Source: Mesorhizobium tamadayense
GTDB taxonomy: Bacteria > Pseudomonadota > Alphaproteobacteria > Rhizobiales > Rhizobiaceae
Assembly (NCBI RefSeq): GCF_003863365.1
Contig: NZ_RQXT01000032.1
Location: 1-64,000, forward strand
Length of the DNA: 64,000 bases
Reading direction: 5' to 3'
The notes beneath the pieces are model-generated. The model did not search any database, had not been told where the DNA came from, and was given only the letters and a program-made list of their open reading frames with translations. The position numbers and the translations under genes were made by a program. Positions 1 through 11,079 of this stretch are shown here, piece after piece (within the stretch, counting starts at the first letter, position 1; each line of letters opens with the position of its first letter).

Positions 1-45
1 TATACAATTTTAGAGGGTATGCCGTTGTCCGGAACGCTGCCGGCA

Positions 46-71
46 CAAAAAAGCCCGCCGGACTGCGGGCT
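46..71 (-). terminator. Rho-independent terminator after glmM
   Basis: A 7-bp GC-rich stem (52-58 with 65-71, loop 59-64) is followed on the minus strand by a run of T residues. It lies about 30 bases beyond the glmM stop codon, so it probably ends the glmM transcript. Confidence 0.75.
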
Positions 72-101
72 TCCAAATGCGGCGGGCCGGTTCGCGGCCA
101 A

Positions 102-1454
<1,353 letters not shown>

Positions 1455-1818
1455 GCTTGCTAAAGTCCCCGTCGGTTTTCAGCCGCCCGTATTGCCACAA
1501 TTGGGCCGCATCCGATCATCACATTTCGTGATTGTATATTACCATTCCTTAGAAAATCATTGTCGCGGGCGGGTCAAGTGATTCGACAGCCTACCACGAG
1601 CCCCCACTGCAGCGGCAATATACCAGCCGGAGCGAGCTTTTCTGCCCAACGTCGCCTGGCAAGACCTTGCTCGCGCAACCGACCGCAAGCAATTCATCAT
1701 CTTATCGGGACGAGCACACTTTGTTACGGCATCCGCCCCGGAAGCATCTGGCGCAATCCGAAGTTGAGAGCTATTGATTTGGTATAGGGACCTGGCGGCA
1801 GCAAGGGAGAAAAACGCC
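1455..1818. other. Intergenic region between divergent genes
   Basis: This 364-base spacer separates the divergent glmM and the repeat-protein gene and must hold both promoters. I see no convincing ORF, tRNA or hairpin in it. The purine-rich AAGGGAGA at 1803-1810 is the ribosome binding site of the rightward gene. Confidence 0.4.
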
Positions 1819-2679
1819 ATGCTTATTCATAGACTTGCAACATTGACGGGCCTAGCCGTCGCAGCCTTTTTCGTGGCGGCGCCGGCCAACGCGCTGACCA
1901 TGGCCGAGTGTAGCACCAAGTACAACGCGGCCAAGGATGCCGGAACGCTCAACGGCCAGACCTGGAACCAGTTCCGCAAGGCCCAGTGCGGCAGCGATGC
2001 CGCCGCGACCGACACGAAGGCCACGACCGACACGAAGGCGGCGACCGACACCAAGGCGGCTGACACCAAGCCAGCCAAGAAGGCCAAGGAGACGACCGCC
2101 GCGGCAACAGCCGACAGCTCGGCCAAGGGCCTGACCGCCAAGGAATGCAGCGCCAAGTACCAGGCCGCGAAGGCCGCCGGCACGCTGAACGGCATGAAGT
2201 GGAACGACTTCCGCAAGACCGAATGCGCGGCCGGCGCCACCGCGGCAGCGACCGAGACCAAACCTGCCACCAAGACGTCGACCGCTGCGGCCGACGGCGG
2301 CAAGGGCCTGAGCATGGCCGAATGCAGCACCAAGTACCAGGCGGCCAAGACCGCCAACAAGCTGAACGGCATGAAGTGGAACGACTTCCGCAAGGCCGAA
2401 TGCGGTGCTGCCGCAGCCGATGACGACACCGTGCCGGCTCCGACGGAGGCGACTTTCACGAAGGAACCGGCGAAGCCGACGGTGACCGCTCCGAAGGGCG
2501 TGACCTTCCCGACCGCCATCTCGCCGAAATTTGCCACCGAAACCCCGGCCAAGGGCCGCATGCATACCTGCCTCGAGCAGTACTATGCCAACAAGGACGC
2601 CAATACTCTGAACGGCCTGAAGTGGATCCAGAAGGGCGGCGGCTTCTACAGCCTCTGCAACGCCAAGCTGAAGAGCTGA
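1819..2679 (+). CDS. Secreted protein with four Cys-bracketed repeats
   Basis: A 286-residue exported protein of unknown function. The ATG at 1819 is chosen because AAGGGAGA lies 8 bases upstream and translation then opens with a clear signal peptide (about 1-26, ending PANA). An in-frame ATG at 1774 would bury this signal. Four copies of a roughly 30-residue unit follow at about 28-57, 107-136, 166-195 and 248-281, with pattern C-x3-Y-x-A-x-K-x4-LNG-x2-W-x2-FRK-x2-C in the first three. The fourth is diverged (YANKDANTLNGLKW). Spacers are rich in Thr, Lys, Ala and Asp, including a DTKA repeat. Each unit carries one Cys pair, so a periplasmic disulfide is likely (inference). It resembles PsiF-type repeat proteins only loosely. 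Confidence 0.8.
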   Translation: MLIHRLATLTGLAVAAFFVAAPANALTMAECSTKYNAAKDAGTLNGQTWNQFRKAQCGSDAAATDTKATTDTKAATDTKAADTKPAKKAKETTAAATADSSAKGLTAKECSAKYQAAKAAGTLNGMKWNDFRKTECAAGATAAATETKPATKTSTAAADGGKGLSMAECSTKYQAAKTANKLNGMKWNDFRKAECGAAAADDDTVPAPTEATFTKEPAKPTVTAPKGVTFPTAISPKFATETPAKGRMHTCLEQYYANKDANTLNGLKWIQKGGGFYSLCNAKLKS

Positions 2680-2700
2680 TCGGCAGCAGGACCCAAAACA

Positions 2701-2733
2701 AAGCCCGCGAACCGCAAGGTTCGCGGGCTTTTT
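2701..2733 (+). terminator. Strong Rho-independent terminator
   Basis: A perfect 13-bp stem (2701-2713 with 2718-2730, GCAA tetraloop) runs directly into a T-run. It lies 21 bases after the stop of the repeat protein. Confidence 0.9.
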
Positions 2734-2785
2734 GCCGAGCTATGCATATCGGTTTTGGGCGAACGACATGCGTCGAAAGAGCGAC

Positions 2786-2829
2786 CTAAAGCGCGTCGCA
2801 TGAATCCGTTTCGAGACGACGCGCTTTAG
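2786..2829. repeat. Intergenic palindrome, 13-bp arms
   Basis: CTAAAGCGCGTCG at 2786-2798 is an exact inverted copy of 2817-2829. It sits just after the stop of the leftward pseudogene. It may be one copy of a dispersed rhizobial palindrome, or act as a transcription barrier; it lacks a T-run. Confidence 0.6.
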
Positions 2830-2836
2830 ATCAGCC

Positions 2837-3709
2837 TCAGTTGCCTTGCTTTGAGAACTGCAGGAGCGCGACCAGGCTTGAAAGATCGGCGTCGGCTTTG
2901 CCGGTAGCCACCCCGCGTTTCATGAGGCTTTGCATCGGCAAAACGAGTTCAGTGCTGATATCGGCCGCCCTGCTGGCGTCGACCAGATTGACATAGGCAT
3001 CAGCCTGCATGCCCAGGTTGGAAACGACATTGCTGGTGTGATCGCCACTGTCGACCTGCTCCGCCCATTTGGGCAACCCGCCTTGCATGGCCTGAAGCCA
3101 TGACATCAGCAGCGGCATGAATTCCCCGGCCGGGATTCCAGCCGTGCCGGTCAACGCCAGCGCCTGCAGGACACCAGCGAACAGCCCATACATTCCGGCC
3201 AGAAGCGAGATATCGTAGAGCGGCGCGAGACCCGCATCCTCGCCAAGATATCTGCTGGTGCCGAGCGCATCGAGCAGCCCCGAATGGGCGTCGAATGCTT
3301 GCCTTGGGCCGCTGTAAAGGATCAAGGCATGCTGCCCGCCGATCATCGGCGGCACCGCCATGATGCCACTATCGATATAGTGGGCGTCGTATTTGGTGGC
3401 CCAGACGGACATCGCCCTTGCCTGCTCAGGTGTACCGTTGGTGAGATTGACAAATGTGCGACCCGACAGCGCTTCCCGTGCCGGATCAATCACCTCATGG
3501 ACAGTGTCATAGACAAGAAGGCACGCACGATCAGAGGGCTCGATCTGACGGCTTCCTCTACGCTCGCGGCCACGATGGCCCCCTTTCCCGCCAAAGCTTC
3601 CGATTTTGCCGGTGAACGGTTCCACACCGTCACCGCATGTCCCTTGTTGAGAAGGGCTTCGGCGAGCGCCGTGCCCATGGCGCCGAGGCCAATTACCGTG
3701 ATATCTCAT
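2837..3709 (-). pseudogene. Frameshifted NAD(P)-dependent oxidoreductase, imine-reductase-like
   Basis: The C-terminal two thirds read as a 6-phosphogluconate-dehydrogenase/imine-reductase-type protein (TFVNLTNGTPEQARAM, SGIMAVPPMIGG, a helical C-terminal domain). The N-terminal Rossmann fold, with IGLGAMGTALAEALLNKGH and VTVWNRSPAKSEAL, is encoded in a different frame (about 3520-3705). A frame change is needed just after the ATG at 3709, where an in-frame TGA blocks the Rossmann frame, and another near 3520, where GTGCGTGC looks like a 2-base duplication. Together they add three bases, so the downstream frame stays open but its predicted N-terminus has no dinucleotide motif. Its ATG lies 30 bases after the SDR stop, so the two are co-transcribed. 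Confidence 0.75.
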
Positions 3710-3738
3710 CCTGCTTCTCCTTTGTTCGCTTGCGGGGG

Positions 3739-4509
3739 TCACGCTGGCACCGGGCTCAGATCCTGGCCAAGGCCGCCATCGACGGTCAGCCGCGCGCCCG
3801 TGGTGAAGGTCGCGTCGAGCGCCAGGAACAGCACCGCGCGCGCCACCTCCTCGACCGTGCCGTGACGCTTCATCGGTGTGACGGCATCGCCTATCCTCAT
3901 GAAGGCGGCCCGCTCTTCGGCGGAAGCACCGGCCACACCCATGGTCGGCGTATCGATGAAACCGGGGCTGACCACATTCACGCGGATCCGGCGTGGCAGA
4001 AGCTCGGCGGCCAGCACCTTGGCGAAAGCGCGAAGTGCCGCCTTTGATCCGGAATAGACGCTCATGCCAGCGGTGCCGGATTCGTCGGCAACTGACGAGG
4101 TGAAGATAATGGCGCCGCCATCCCTGATCAGCGGCAGCAGGCGCTGCGCGGTGAAGAAGGCGCCTTTCGCATTGATGTTGAAGGCGTAGTCGTAACTGTC
4201 CTCGGTGACACGCTCCACCGGTTGGAGATTGGCGACGCCGGCATTGATGTGAAGGAAATCGATCTGGCCGAGCTTCTGTCCCACTTCCGCCCCGAGCGTG
4301 ACGATATCGGCCATGTCGCTGATGTCGGACTGCACGACATGAGCCCGAGAAAACAGCTTCGCGCGGACGGCGTCGACATTGCGCTGGTCGCGTCCGGTGA
4401 CCAGGACTTCGGCGCCGCCGTCGGCCAGGGCTTCGGCGACGGCAAGTCCCATGCCGTGCGTCCCGCCGATCACCACGGCCTTCTTGTTTGTGATCGTGTC
4501 ATGATCCAT
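3739..4509 (-). CDS. SDR family oxidoreductase
   Basis: A 256-residue classical short-chain dehydrogenase/reductase. The cofactor motif GGTHGMG is near residue 15, NAG is replaced by the usual INAGVAN stretch, and the catalytic Ser, Tyr and Lys appear in FTSSVADES and [15 protein letters not shown] and the C-terminal VDGG are also family marks. The substrate is unknown. It is divergent from an HxlR regulator 170 bases away and upstream of an imine-reductase-like gene, the common layout of a regulator controlling a small redox operon. Confidence 0.9.
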   Translation of the reverse strand: MDHDTITNKKAVVIGGTHGMGLAVAEALADGGAEVLVTGRDQRNVDAVRAKLFSRAHVVQSDISDMADIVTLGAEVGQKLGQIDFLHINAGVANLQPVERVTEDSYDYAFNINAKGAFFTAQRLLPLIRDGGAIIFTSSVADESGTAGMSVYSGSKAALRAFAKVLAAELLPRRIRVNVVSPGFIDTPTMGVAGASAEERAAFMRIGDAVTPMKRHGTVEEVARAVLFLALDATFTTGARLTVDGGLGQDLSPVPA

Positions 4510-4681
4510 CCTCTTTCGACAAAATCCGGCCGCCGACGGCCTTTGCAGGCCGAAGCGAAAATACCGATATGATGTTGTGGTGTTCGCCGGTATTGGCGAT
4601 CAGGTCCGAAGCTATGGACCGGCTTGGTTTTTCTCAAGTACCGACAAAAATGTAAGCTACCCACCGATTGCTCAGAATTGG

Positions 4682-5062
4682 ATGAAACATGGGAAAGAAC
4701 AGCCAGATAGTTGCGGACTAGGGCCGGCGCTTGAGGTGATCGGCGGCAAATGGAAAGCATTGCTGCTCTGGCAGGTACACAAGGCGCCGGCGCGATTCGG
4801 CGAACTGAAGCGGCTGGTGCCGGACATCAGCGAAAAGATGCTTATCCAGCAGTTGCGCGAGATGGAGGCCGACGGCATCATCAATCGCGAAGCCTTCCCC
4901 GAAGTACCGCCGAGGGTCGAATACTCGATCACCGAATTCGGCATCGAGCTGGACAATGCGCTGATCCCGCTCGTCAGATGGGGCAAGCAACACGCCGGCC
5001 GGACCGACGGCCAGCGCCCGGGTAAGGCAGGCGCCCACACCGTTGTGACCAACGCCGGATAG
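4682..5062 (+). CDS. HxlR family transcriptional regulator
   Basis: A 126-residue winged-helix regulator. The family signature is clear: an N-terminal Cys in DSCGLGPALEVIGGKWK, then FGELKRLVPDISEKMLIQQLREMEADGIINR (helix-turn-helix and wing) and YSITEFG near the end. The ATG at 4682 is preferred because the longer frame from 4577 adds residues unlike the family. HxlR proteins often sense reactive electrophiles or oxidants through this Cys. Its divergent position makes the SDR/imine-reductase operon the obvious target (inference). Confidence 0.9.
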   Translation: MKHGKEQPDSCGLGPALEVIGGKWKALLLWQVHKAPARFGELKRLVPDISEKMLIQQLREMEADGIINREAFPEVPPRVEYSITEFGIELDNALIPLVRWGKQHAGRTDGQRPGKAGAHTVVTNAG

Positions 5063-5065
5063 CAA

Positions 5066-5096
5066 AACGCCGCGGGGTTGAAGCCGCGGCGTTTCC
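5066..5096 (+). terminator. Terminator between convergent hxlR-type gene and ftsH
   Basis: A 10-bp stem (5066-5075 with 5084-5093) starts four bases after the regulator stop. A short T-rich stretch follows on the plus strand and A residues precede it, so it may serve both convergent transcripts. Confidence 0.7.
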
Positions 5097-5115
5097 TTCA
5101 AATCAGTGGCACTTG

Positions 5116-7050
<1,935 letters not shown>

Positions 7051-7155
7051 CTATTGTCCTGTTGGCGTCCGCGCGCGGACCCACGATGATGGAGGAAGCT
7101 TGAGCCTAACATAGGGAGAGCGCCTCCCCTTGCCAAGCATAACAGCATGCGTCGG

Positions 7156-8514
7156 TTAAGCTTTCGCCCATCCTCCGCCGCGATCATGGCCGCGAAAAGG
7201 CGATGGCGGCAGCGGCGGCGCGCCGATCAGCGCGGCCACCGCTGCCGCGGGCTTGAGATCGAAGGACGGCAGGAAGCGGGCGAAAGGCGACACCACCGGG
7301 ACGATTGCCGCTGCCGGCGCCGCAGCGCCGCCGCCAGCAAAATCAAGGCATTCGCCGCCGCGCCACAGCGCTGGTTCAGCGGCCAGCGCCATGCGCAGCA
7401 CGCTTGCCGGAACGCCGCCTTCCGGGGCAAATCGCTTGGCGGCGGCACCCATTGGCGCGATCACCAACCCGTCCGGTCTGTCGCTCAATGTGATGCGGCG
7501 CCGACCGTCCCAAAGGGCCCGGTTCTCCGCCGGAACGGCGGGCAGGTTGCGGGCCTCGCGATAAAGGAAGATGCCGGTCCGGCGCGTATCGACCACGGTC
7601 CGCGACAATGTGGCGCAAAGCGTCCCGGACCGCAGACGCTCGAACAGCGCCCGGCAGCGCGCTTCATCGACGAGGAACGAGACGCCGCCGACCGTGGCAA
7701 GCAGGATGCGCAGCGCATAGAGCGCCGCTTCGCTGTCCTCATTGGCGAAATCGCGATCGAGACGGATGAGCCCCGAAGCCGGCCTGCTGGCAAAGGCGCC
7801 GATCACCGCGGCCGCGCGGCTGCCGAGTTCCTCGCGTTCGGCGGCCGCCTGCCCGGCCTTGGCGATTGCCTGCGCGAAGCGCGCCTCGCCGTCGCCGCCC
7901 GCAAGCGAGATGCGCATGCGCGGCCGCTCGAAACGCCGGTTGGTATTGGTCGGGTCCTCGATCCAGCCGATGCCGCGGCGCTTCAGCATCTCGCGCAATG
8001 CCGCGCGGCGCGTGCCGAGCAGCGGCCGGGCGATCCATGTGCGCCAGTCGTAGAGCATGGCGGGCGCCATGCCGGCGAGGCCGCGGCCGCCGTCGCGCGC
8101 TTGCCGCATCAGCACGGTCTCTGCCTGGTCGTCGGCGGTGTGGCCGGTCAGGACCAGGCAGATGCCTTCCGCTTCGGCCGCCTCGGCCAGCAGCCGGTAG
8201 CGTGCCTCACGCGCGGCGGCCGGCAGGCCGGTCGACGGCTTGCGGCCGGACCAGATGAGCGTGCGGTGCGCGATCCCGTGCTCGGCGCAGAGCCGGGCCA
8301 CGGCTTGCGCTTCGGCTGCCGACCCTGGTCTGAGCTCATGATCGATGGTCACCGCAAGCAGCCTTGCCGCGGGCAGGGTTCGGTCGAGATGGTGCTTGAG
8401 GAGAAGGAGAAGGGCGGTCGAGTCGCTGCCGCCGGACACGGCTGCAATGGCGCCGTTGGAAAAGTCGAAGTCTGAAAAAAGGCGGTCCGAAAGGTCAGGC
8501 CCGGTGTCGAGCAT
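7156..8514 (-). CDS. tilS: tRNA(Ile)-lysidine synthase TilS
   Basis: Adds lysine to C34 of the CAU anticodon of tRNA-Ile2, switching it from methionine to isoleucine decoding. The N-type ATP pyrophosphatase PP-loop SGGSDST is near residue 27. GHTADDQAETVLMR and DPTNTNRRFERPRMR are characteristic of the family. At 452 residues it includes the C-terminal substrate-binding part. It lies between cpoB and ftsH, the usual alphaproteobacterial position. Confidence 0.95.
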   Translation of the reverse strand: MLDTGPDLSDRLFSDFDFSNGAIAAVSGGSDSTALLLLLKHHLDRTLPAARLLAVTIDHELRPGSAAEAQAVARLCAEHGIAHRTLIWSGRKPSTGLPAAAREARYRLLAEAAEAEGICLVLTGHTADDQAETVLMRQARDGGRGLAGMAPAMLYDWRTWIARPLLGTRRAALREMLKRRGIGWIEDPTNTNRRFERPRMRISLAGGDGEARFAQAIAKAGQAAAEREELGSRAAAVIGAFASRPASGLIRLDRDFANEDSEAALYALRILLATVGGVSFLVDEARCRALFERLRSGTLCATLSRTVVDTRRTGIFLYREARNLPAVPAENRALWDGRRRITLSDRPDGLVIAPMGAAAKRFAPEGGVPASVLRMALAAEPALWRGGECLDFAGGGAAAPAAAIVPVVSPFARFLPSFDLKPAAAVAALIGAPPLPPSPFRGHDRGGGWAKA

Positions 8515-8565
8515 CAGCGCATGTAGCCCAAAAGCGGTCCCGGTTTCGGGACAACGACATGCAGG

Positions 8566-9702
8566 CTAGCACGATGCCAGCGCCTTTTCCTGCTTGATGC
8601 GTTCCTTCAACGCGCCGGAAACATCCGGATAGCGCTTGCCGATCTCGCTGAAGGTGGCGCAGGCCACGTCGTTCTGCTTGAGGCCGACCAGCGAAACGCC
8701 GAGCTTCAACAGCATGTCGGGCGCCTTCTTGGCCTTCGGGTATTCCTTGCTGGCGGCCAGGAAGGTCTCAGCCGCATCACGGTATTTCTGCTGGCCAAGC
8801 AGGGATTCGCCCAGCCAGTAATGCGCATCCGCCGCCTTGGCGTCCTTGGGGAAGCGCGAGATATGGTCGCGGAAACCCTGCTCGGCGGTGGGATAGTCGC
8901 CCGACAGGATGAACTGGTAGGAGTTGCGGTAAAGCTCGTCCGGATCGTTGGTCGAGGGCAGCGAAGCCATGACCGTACCGCCGGACTTGCTCTTGTCGCT
9001 CTTGGCGCCGGTCTCGGCGGAAGGCGCGGTTGCCGTGGCCGCGGGAGCTTGCGCCTGCGAGCCCGCCTGCGGGTTGGGTTCGGCATTGACGACATTGCCG
9101 TTCTTGTCGACCGTGATGGTGCCGAAGGTCTTCGGCGGCGCGCCGGTGATCAGCTTGCCCGGGTCGCCGGTCTGCGATTCGACGATGACGTCGCCGACGC
9201 TCTTGCCGCCGCCGTCCTGCGCACCCGTGCCGGCCGGAGCTTGCGTCGCCGGAGCATCGGCGACGCTGGTGTCGGTGCCCGCGTCGCCCAAATTCGTATT
9301 GCCGTTCCTGGTGTTGCCGTCCTGCGGCGCGGCCTCGGATTTTTTCTGCTCGGCGGGCTTGGCGCCCTGCGAGCCGCCTTCGAGCTGCTGGAAGCGGAAC
9401 TCGTTGTCTTCCTGCTGCTTGCGCATCTGCTCCTGCATCTGCAGGATCTGGAAATTGAGCTCCTCGATCTTGCCGTTCATCTGGCGCAGCTGGTCTTCCA
9501 GACCGGTGATGCCGGCGCCGTCCTGCTGCGCCATTTGAGCCTGCTCAGTCTTCTTCTTGTCGCCGAAGATGCCGAGCGTCGGCAGATGGAAGGTGAACCC
9601 GCTGTCCGAGGATTGCCCGCCGTCCGCCGGGGCTGCGATGCCTGCGATGCTTGATACGAGCAGCAGCGCAAGCGTGCCGCTCAGGACCGTTCTGAAATGC
9701 AT
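8566..9702 (-). CDS. cpoB: Tol-Pal system protein CpoB (YbgF)
   Basis: Periplasmic TPR protein that binds TolA and coordinates outer-membrane constriction with peptidoglycan synthesis. The start at 9702 gives 378 residues with a signal peptide (to about 25). A Gln/Glu-rich coiled coil (about 55-105, LEDQLRQMNGKIEELN) follows, used for trimerisation in the family. Then come a low-complexity Ala/Thr/Gly linker and C-terminal tetratricopeptide repeats (SYQFILSGDYPTAEQGF, AHYWLGESL, APDMLLKLGVSL). A hairpin terminator separates it from pal, so it likely has its own promoter. Confidence 0.95.
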   Translation of the reverse strand: MHFRTVLSGTLALLLVSSIAGIAAPADGGQSSDSGFTFHLPTLGIFGDKKKTEQAQMAQQDGAGITGLEDQLRQMNGKIEELNFQILQMQEQMRKQQEDNEFRFQQLEGGSQGAKPAEQKKSEAAPQDGNTRNGNTNLGDAGTDTSVADAPATQAPAGTGAQDGGGKSVGDVIVESQTGDPGKLITGAPPKTFGTITVDKNGNVVNAEPNPQAGSQAQAPAATATAPSAETGAKSDKSKSGGTVMASLPSTNDPDELYRNSYQFILSGDYPTAEQGFRDHISRFPKDAKAADAHYWLGESLLGQQKYRDAAETFLAASKEYPKAKKAPDMLLKLGVSLVGLKQNDVACATFSEIGKRYPDVSGALKERIKQEKALASC

Positions 9703-9825
9703 TATGTCTCTCGCCGTGAAATCTGTTGGCCTGATGCGCCTTTCCAAATCGGAATGGGAGGAAGCGCCCTCGCGCTCATAACAGGACGCGAGACTTCGGC
9801 CAAATTTTGTTTCAGGCCGTCGCAT

Positions 9826-9854
9826 ACGAAAAAGGCGGCCCTGAGGCCGCCTTT
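9826..9854 (-). terminator. Rho-independent terminator after pal
   Basis: A perfect 10-bp stem (9831-9840 with 9845-9854, CTGA loop) ends in a short T-run on the minus strand. It is about 40 bases past the pal stop and would uncouple pal from cpoB. Confidence 0.85.
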
Positions 9855-9893
9855 CGTTTCGCATATGTTGTATTTTTGCCGCCCGACGGAGCC

Positions 9894-10400
9894 TCAGGAG
9901 CCGGCGCCGGAGAGCGTGGTGACGGCGCGGCGGTTCTGCGACCAGCACGAGATATCGTCGCAGACAGCGACCGGACGTTCCTTGCCGTAGGAAATCGTCT
10001 TCAGGCGATTGCCTGCGACGCCCTTGGAAACCAGGAAGTCGCGGGTGGCGGCGGCGCGGCGGGCGCCCAGCGCCAGATTGTATTCGCGCGTGCCGCGCTC
10101 GTCGGCATGGCCCTCGATGACGATGGCATACTGCCTGTACTGGTTGAGCCACTGCGCCTGGCGGGCGAGCGTGGTCTGTGCGTCGGCGCGGATCGACGAG
10201 GAGTCGGTATCGAAGAAGATGCGGTCGCCGATATTGACGGTGAAATCCTGCGCCGAACCTGGCGTGGCGGCGCCGGCGCCGTTGAGGCCGAGATCGGCCG
10301 CGCTGTTCGGGGTCTTCTTCGAGGCGCAACCGGTGATGGCAAGCGCTGCCACCAACGCGATCACCGCCGGATTTCTGGTAAGTGCTGCGATACGGCCCAT
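9894..10400 (-). CDS. pal: Peptidoglycan-associated lipoprotein Pal
   Basis: Outer-membrane lipoprotein that anchors the membrane to peptidoglycan and binds TolB. The start at 10400 (168 residues) follows a GGAGAG ribosome site and gives a lipoprotein signal ending in ITGCASK, with the Cys as lipidation site. The OmpA-like domain has IEGHADERGTREYNLALG and the C-terminal ISYGKERP. Between it and tolB lies the repeat-flanked four-helix-bundle element, so tol-pal transcription must pass through that element or restart after it. Confidence 0.96.
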   Translation of the reverse strand: MGRIAALTRNPAVIALVAALAITGCASKKTPNSAADLGLNGAGAATPGSAQDFTVNIGDRIFFDTDSSSIRADAQTTLARQAQWLNQYRQYAIVIEGHADERGTREYNLALGARRAAATRDFLVSKGVAGNRLKTISYGKERPVAVCDDISCWSQNRRAVTTLSGAGS

Positions 10401-10600
10401 TGCCGCCCTCTCCTTCGTATTCGAGTGATTTCGTTGATCACCCAGTAACCACGTTTGGGTTAACCGGCATTCAAGAAACACGGTTAATTTTTCGTTTCGA
10501 GCCGCCGTCCTCGGCCCTTTTTTGTCGGGTCCAAGATGTGCGCGAACCGTAGGCGGAAATGCGGCTAAAACATGAAAAAGGGGGAATTGGGGAGTTGGGG

Positions 10601-10648
10601 AACTGAGGAACTGAGGAACTGAGGAACTGAGGAACTGAGGAACTGAGG
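10601..10648. repeat. 8-bp tandem repeat, six exact copies
   Basis: AACTGAGG is repeated six times without mismatch from 10601 to 10648. The inverse unit appears about 2.5 times at 11040-11062. Such arrays are prone to copy-number change by slippage. The unit is not a multiple of three, but the array is outside any coding frame. Confidence 0.9.
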
Positions 10649-10655
10649 AAAGAAA

Positions 10656-11033
10656 TTAGGTCAGCTTCTCTCTGAGATTCACAAGCATCCCATGGACTTG
10701 GAGATAGGATTGCCGCCACTCGTCGAGTTGGCCCTGCGTGATGTATCGAAGGTCGAACGCGTAGGATATCCACGTTTCCACTTCACTGCATGACCCCATC
10801 GTCATCGAAACGAAGCGAGCAAATTCAGCTTTGGAGTGGCTCTGTTTGGCAAATCCCTCAGCCAGATTGGCGCAGATCGCTTTACTTGAGCGACGCAATT
10901 GATCGGCTAGCGCGTATTGCTCAATTTTCGGGAAAGCAAGCGTGGCTCTATGCACCTCAAGAGAAACTGCGTAGGCGCGCTTGTAGACCTCCAAGTCCCT
11001 CGCGCGCTCAACGAAGCGCCCCGGCTTCTCCAT
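10656..11033 (-). CDS. Four-helix-bundle protein (S23/IVP family)
   Basis: A 125-residue all-helical protein of the family first found in intervening sequences of 23S rRNA genes and related to Avd of diversity-generating retroelements. Family marks are DLEVYKRAYAVSLEVHR near the start, LADQLRRSSKAICANLAEGF in the middle and SMTMGSCSEVETWI later. Its molecular role is not established; related proteins bind nucleic acid. The ATG at 11033 follows directly on the repeat array, whose GAGG/GAAG units provide the only ribosome-binding-like sequence. That site would be inside a stem if the two arms pair. Confidence 0.88.
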   Translation of the reverse strand: MEKPGRFVERARDLEVYKRAYAVSLEVHRATLAFPKIEQYALADQLRRSSKAICANLAEGFAKQSHSKAEFARFVSMTMGSCSEVETWISYAFDLRYITQGQLDEWRQSYLQVHGMLVNLREKLT

Positions 11034-11079
11034 TTTCTTCAGTTCCTCAGTTCCTCAGTTCTTCAATTCCCCAATTCCC

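Noticed and set aside
8566-10329. A 587-codon frame covering cpoB and most of the pal region on the minus strand
   Set aside because: Only the part from the ATG at 9702 has a signal peptide and family similarity; the rest is Arg-rich antisense-frame translation of pal and contains the pal terminator.
10656-11033. A diversity-generating retroelement
   Set aside because: The protein is related to Avd, but there is no reverse transcriptase and no template/variable repeat pair.
10601-11062. A CRISPR array
   Set aside because: The units are 8 bp, contiguous and without spacers, and no cas genes are near.
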